DNA from: Hymenopus coronatus
Lineage: Eukaryota; Arthropoda; Insecta; Mantodea; Hymenopodidae
Direction: 5' to 3'
DNA: 64,000 nt
Assembly (NCBI GenBank): GCA_030762935.1
Contig: CM060900.1
Location: forward strand, 290,653,736 to 290,717,735
The position numbers and the translations under genes were made by a program. This document shows, piece after piece, positions 59,841 through 64,000 of this stretch. A model generated the notes under the pieces. That model ran no database searches, was not told the origin of the DNA, and saw only the letters and a list, made by a program, of their open reading frames with translations. Numbering within the stretch: position 1 is the first letter of the stretch; each line of letters starts with the position of its first letter.

Positions 59841-62800
59841 TAATACAATTGAATTATGGTCTAAATATGGTACAGGAATGACAATTTTGAGAGCCTGAAT
59901 GAGACATACAAGACTCCTTTACCTGGTTGTGTGTCTGAAGTTCAATTATAAACAATCCAAAAAAGAGAAATGTAAATTTGAGAACCTAGCAGCAATCCTA
60001 ATATTTCTTTTTCGTTTTGTAATGAGCTGTAAGAAATTGCCTCAACGTTGTATAATTTCTCACTCTTAATGAGAGCTGAAAGAATTTAGAAGATGTTCCT
60101 TCTTCCATTACATACCAAATAAGCCAGCAAAATACGGCCTACCTAAAATTTTTCGATCTTTGCGATGCAAAGGTGTCTGATACAAGTTCTCAGAATTTGA
60201 ATTAATTGTTTCTTCCACACCAGTCGAGTGTAGGACAGGAGTTCCAAGTTCTCTGGAAGTATACTGTGGTAAAAAATTCGACGGACCTATCAGGTTTCTA
60301 CGAAATCATTTGATATTGTTCAGAGATTGATAGAACCGATAATGGAAAACAAATTAACCTGACAATTGATATTGGTACATCAGCTGCCTAATGATCACTG
60401 TATTTATCAACAAGCAAATCACCTTGCATTGGGACCAAGCTCCATGACAAGAAGAAAATCGCACTTGAATTCCTACTAAAAAAAAGTATCTGGAAGTTGG
60501 TTCAACGCCATTTGAATATTAGAATATAATGCTATGCACGAAAACACAAAAAAAAAAAAAAAAAAACTAATAAAAGAAGAACAAAGCAGTGATCATAATA
60601 TCGGCTACTTATGATGAGGGTACAGCAGAAGGGGAAACCAGAAAGTTACACACAATTCTGGATTATAATATAACCAACGGAGGAATAGAGGTCCTGTATC
60701 AAATGTTTCGTATCCGGTATTACCAGATGATGAACATGGCGTTGCGCAATGCTTTGGTAAATATAACTGGCATAAATTCACAAGTCGTTTTTTCTCCAGC
60801 CAAGAACACGAGAAACTTACTAGAGCAGTTTTTCCAAAAATCTATTACAGCAGCTAGAAGCAGCAAGGGTCTCAAGGTTCCCGAGGATGATAGATTGATT
60901 TTAAGTTCATTTAGAGAATAGCATCACATTTCAAATAAAGAATGCCTAGGGATGTTGTGTAAAAGGCACATAATAAATAGCTGTACAAATTACTGTGTTT
61001 AAGTACTATGGCAGTGTAAATGACGTTTTTAATATAAGAATAATAAACAGTATTTATTTATAACTTTGTATCGCTATGGAAAATGTTGTCAGTGGAATGA
61101 AAAGTATTTCTAATGAACCAAATAAGGTCTAAATTAATTACCCACTTTATTAGTCATCACAACTGATTCTTAAATATTCCTAGTTAATTGTCCTTCAACC
61201 TGTTGAGTTATATCGGAAGATGAATAAACTCGAGCTCATTGATGTAAACCTGCTGAAAGGAGCATTGCCTAATATTATCAAATTCTCTCCATCAATGTGT
61301 AGAGGGATGTAAGAGGAACACAAAATGAACACCGAATCATTTGCTGTGTAAAAGGCAGCAAGAATGGTTGGTGAAAAATATTATAGGCAGGATCAAGTGA
61401 GTGAACGTAATAGTGTTTTCTGAAATGTTTTTACACTTTATTGGTGGTTTTCATAAGAGCAAGAAATTTATAGCTATGCAATAATTGTATATACTAAACT
61501 GTAAAGTATGACATTTATATGAAAATACATAAAATAGATTGGCTATTAATACAAAAATACCATAACAAAGATACAGTAATCTGGAACTAGAGCCCATTCT
61601 TGTATCAATTTAGCGACTGTCCAATATGATGCACCAGCGCGTCAGCTGGCGTAATATTCTAAGACGTGCCTACGGCAGCGTTAATGTTTGAAACGCTATC
61701 GTTGAACCCTGAATGTTCACTAGCTTTTGGAATTATGTTTTGTCTTCTGATATTATACAGATAGTGGCGTGATAAAACCTTGGATTGCGCTATCTGCATG
61801 AGTGTGGTTAAGAGTAGAGATTTTGTTAAACCTATATGACCAAAAGGTCAGTTATGTAGGATGTAGAGCCTTGAAGCAATTGTAAATGTTCTAAATGATA
61901 TTGTGATCTCGTACGCATGCGACGAATAATTACTGTTGCAAAGTTTGCGGTATTATAATAAACACCAACTGCTAATTCGTCATAAGCGAATTTTAATTCA
62001 TGGAAATATGCTGTACACTCAGAGATATTAAAATAGCCTGGAAATACTTATTTATATTTTCGCTGACTCCGCACGTGTCTTTCTCCTATTTGCTATGCTC
62101 CTAAAACCATATTGGATAGGCCACGTTATCGAAGGGAAGGGATTGAATATGAAACGTAACTTGCGACCAATGAAGTCCTGAGTTGCAAACAGTTGATCCC
62201 TAAGCTTTCTGGTTGGACAATACTCCACCCCTCTCACCGGGTATTACAAAACTTTTCTCTGCGCTGCATGATGAAGTTCTAATGCCAAGCTCATTCGCGC
62301 ACATGGTAGACTAAATTAATACTCTGCTTATACAAGTCAATCTGTTCTGAGGGAGTATCGAGCGGGGCTGAGGAGTGATGGTGTGGATTGTCCAATTGGT
62401 TTAGCATTTTCTTACTCGCGCGGTATGTTGTGCCAGAATGGCACCAATGGGAATCGGAGAAAGCCCCGAATCGCCGCCAAACGTTCACATTTTCAGCAAA
62501 TATTGCTAATATCTTTGACAGAACAATCCTGTTGAGTAATATGTTGAATATCATGTCTTACCGGGTCTTCAGATTTCTTCGGCCTTTAGCGTCAGTGGGT
62601 TTAAATGTCATTATTTAAGCGAGCCCCTTGTCTCAAAGGGTAGGCGCGGAATTGAATGGTGGATTGTATGTATTGTAAACAAGTTGATGTACTCGGCGAA
62701 ACAGAACTGCTTTTCACCAGGAGATTTTGGGCGTTCTTTTCACGCGAGATATAAGTGACCACCAATCACAGAATTTGCGTGTAAGAGGGCTACTTTCGAA

Positions 62801-63420
62801 CATTAAGAGTATGTTACCTATCAGCATAAAAGCTGCGATTGCGAGTTCACGAAACGCAAGCGAATGTCTAAAATTTAAATTTTGGATAGTTATGATACAA
62901 TTTCCATTTTATTAAGGTGACCTCGAAACTCGTCGTTCTGCGCAAGAGGTTATGCGTGACAAACTCGCTACCTAATATTGACGTCATGAACGGACAACGA
63001 ATAGCGGCGATGGCAGACCCTAAATATTTGAATAGTGTTTTAAACTCTGAAAGAGAATATTCAGTGGTTGCGCTAAATCACACCTAACATTGCGTCTGTG
63101 AGAAGAAAAAAAAAATTGAACTCCATTTTTCCGCAATAAAACCAATCTGACAAAATCATGTTTCCAGACCTATAGAAATCTACAAAATGGATAATCTTAA
63201 GTCATCCAAATATGGCTACACATTTAAGCGACACCAAAACAATTGGACCGTTACTAAAAACTACCAACAAAGAAAGAAAGAAGGAAAGAAAAAAAGAAAG
63301 TTCTAGTCCTTGAAAACAAGGAAATAAATCCACCCTATAGCAAACGATACCACCTTCACACGCTACGCTGACTACTTCCATGTTCTAACCTGTTTCAATA
63401 TATTGTGACAATGCCTTCCG
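59841..63420. other. Non-genic stretch with one unassigned open frame
   Basis: AT-rich. It contains an A19 run at 60548-60566. The frame at 60589-60921 (+, 110 codons) is the longest ATG-to-stop frame here. It has a protein-like composition (RYYQMMNMALRNALVNITG) but no motif I recognise. Nothing else is called. Confidence 0.45.
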
Positions 63421-63850
63421 TGTACGTGACCACTCTAACGTTCGCTCTGGAAGTGAGAGTGGCAGTGAAGCTGGAACGTGAAACATCGAAGTTTGATGGT
63501 AAACAACGGCGTGACATAACAGGATCCTAAGGAACGCGAGATTCTTCTCCCGACATCATGATTCTTCTGACATTCGAGATGTTTCTTAAAGCTTCGGTTT
63601 CTACTACTTTTGACAAGTTTACTTTTGACGTCATTTTCACGCTATAAACAGGCGAAAGAATTGCAGTGGGTTTTTATGTCGTCTTCTGAATTAGATTGGG
63701 TTGTGACCGGGGTGTTAGCCAGCAGTTGCGCGCGAGCCATGGACGGCTGTAAACTGTCTACGTGTCGAAACGTTAAGTGGGATATTTGGAACAGTGGCTT
63801 TGAAGCGTTATTTCTAGCTAATTGTGAAGCCAATAAAGACATGTGTTATA
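63421..63850 (+). repeat. Solo LTR, related to the gypsy element at 18-20.6 kb
   Basis: Starts TGTACGTGACCACTCTA and ends AATAAAGACATGTGTTATA. The same termini (TGTACGTGATCGCTCTC and AATAAAGACATTTGTTACA) bound the element-strand LTR at 20267-20635. Internal blocks agree too: AAGCTTCGGTTTCTACTAC, GACGTCATTTTCACGCTATAA and GCGAAAGAATTGCAGT. It carries a TATA box (63643-63649) and AATAAA (63832-63837). No primer-binding site follows and no internal region is present, so it looks like an LTR left after recombination. A 99-codon frame inside it is chance. No target duplication is evident. Confidence 0.8.
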
Positions 63851-64000
63851 ATATTATTAATGGTTACAATTACCCTATCCTTCAATCACAGGAAAGTATG
63901 GTGGCTTAAGAAAATTTGTGCGTAGAATACCTTACTATGAAGTTTAAAAACCTAACCAAGACATTTATTAAACAATAATGTTTCTATAAATGGACATAGA
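63851..64000. other. Right flank
   Basis: Nothing recognised. Confidence 0.5.

Noticed and set aside
63610..63909. A 99-codon open frame on the plus strand
   Set aside because: It lies within the solo LTR, across its TATA and polyadenylation regions, and has no protein motif.
1..64000. CRISPR arrays, bacterial operons, riboswitches
   Set aside because: The window is eukaryotic repeat-rich DNA. All short direct repeats are microsatellites, tandem duplications or target-site duplications.

Overview
The window is eukaryotic, AT-rich, non-coding DNA from an animal, most likely a large-genome arthropod (an insect or arachnid). This is inferred from the element types present: APE-type LINEs, Ty3/gypsy, mariner-like elements and tRNA-derived SINEs. 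The species cannot be told from the sequence. There is no intact long gene. Almost everything recognisable is a decayed transposable element, and all the large ones are coded on the minus strand. The only candidate host-type coding sequence is one THAP zinc-finger exon near 23.1 kb (+).

Layout. 0-14 kb: two old, nearly full-length copies (A1, A2) of one LINE family, here called family A. It has an APE endonuclease, reverse transcriptase, RNase H and a CCHC gag, and its 3' end is a small hairpin followed by a (CAT)n tail. 14-22 kb: two tRNA-derived SINEs with target-site duplications, a direct tandem duplication of about 197 bp, and a Ty3/gypsy element with both LTRs that has lost gag, protease and most of the RT. 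22-31 kb: a 3' stub of family A (A3), the THAP exon, then about 7.6 kb with almost nothing recognisable. 31-37 kb: two further SINE-like repeats that share a tail motif, a tandem duplication carrying (TAA)n, a ruined mariner-like transposase, an unclassified repeat and a scrap of RNase H on the plus strand. 37-44 kb: a GC-richer Jockey-type LINE inserted into an older L1/Tx1-like LINE, with a perfect 12-bp target duplication. 44-48.5 kb: three more copies of the unclassified repeat and a second mariner-like transposase. 48.8-59.8 kb: family A copy A5 inserted into the gag gene of copy A4. The last kilobase holds a plus-strand solo LTR related to the gypsy LTRs.

The nesting gives a relative chronology: Tx1-like is older than Jockey, and A4 is older than A5. 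Comparing the copies defines family A: a 5' UTR of about 465 nt, then ORF1 (gag), then ORF2 (EN-RT-RNH), then a 3' UTR, hairpin and CAT tail. The observations I rate highest are a 5S-rRNA-like segment in the 3' region of the Jockey insertion, the overlapping TAATG stop/start between its two ORFs, the conserved hairpin plus CAT tail of family A, and the gypsy deletion derivative that kept its LTRs and a tRNA-Leu-like primer site. I found no intact new operon-like or defence system. Boundaries of decayed elements are estimates unless a duplication fixes them.
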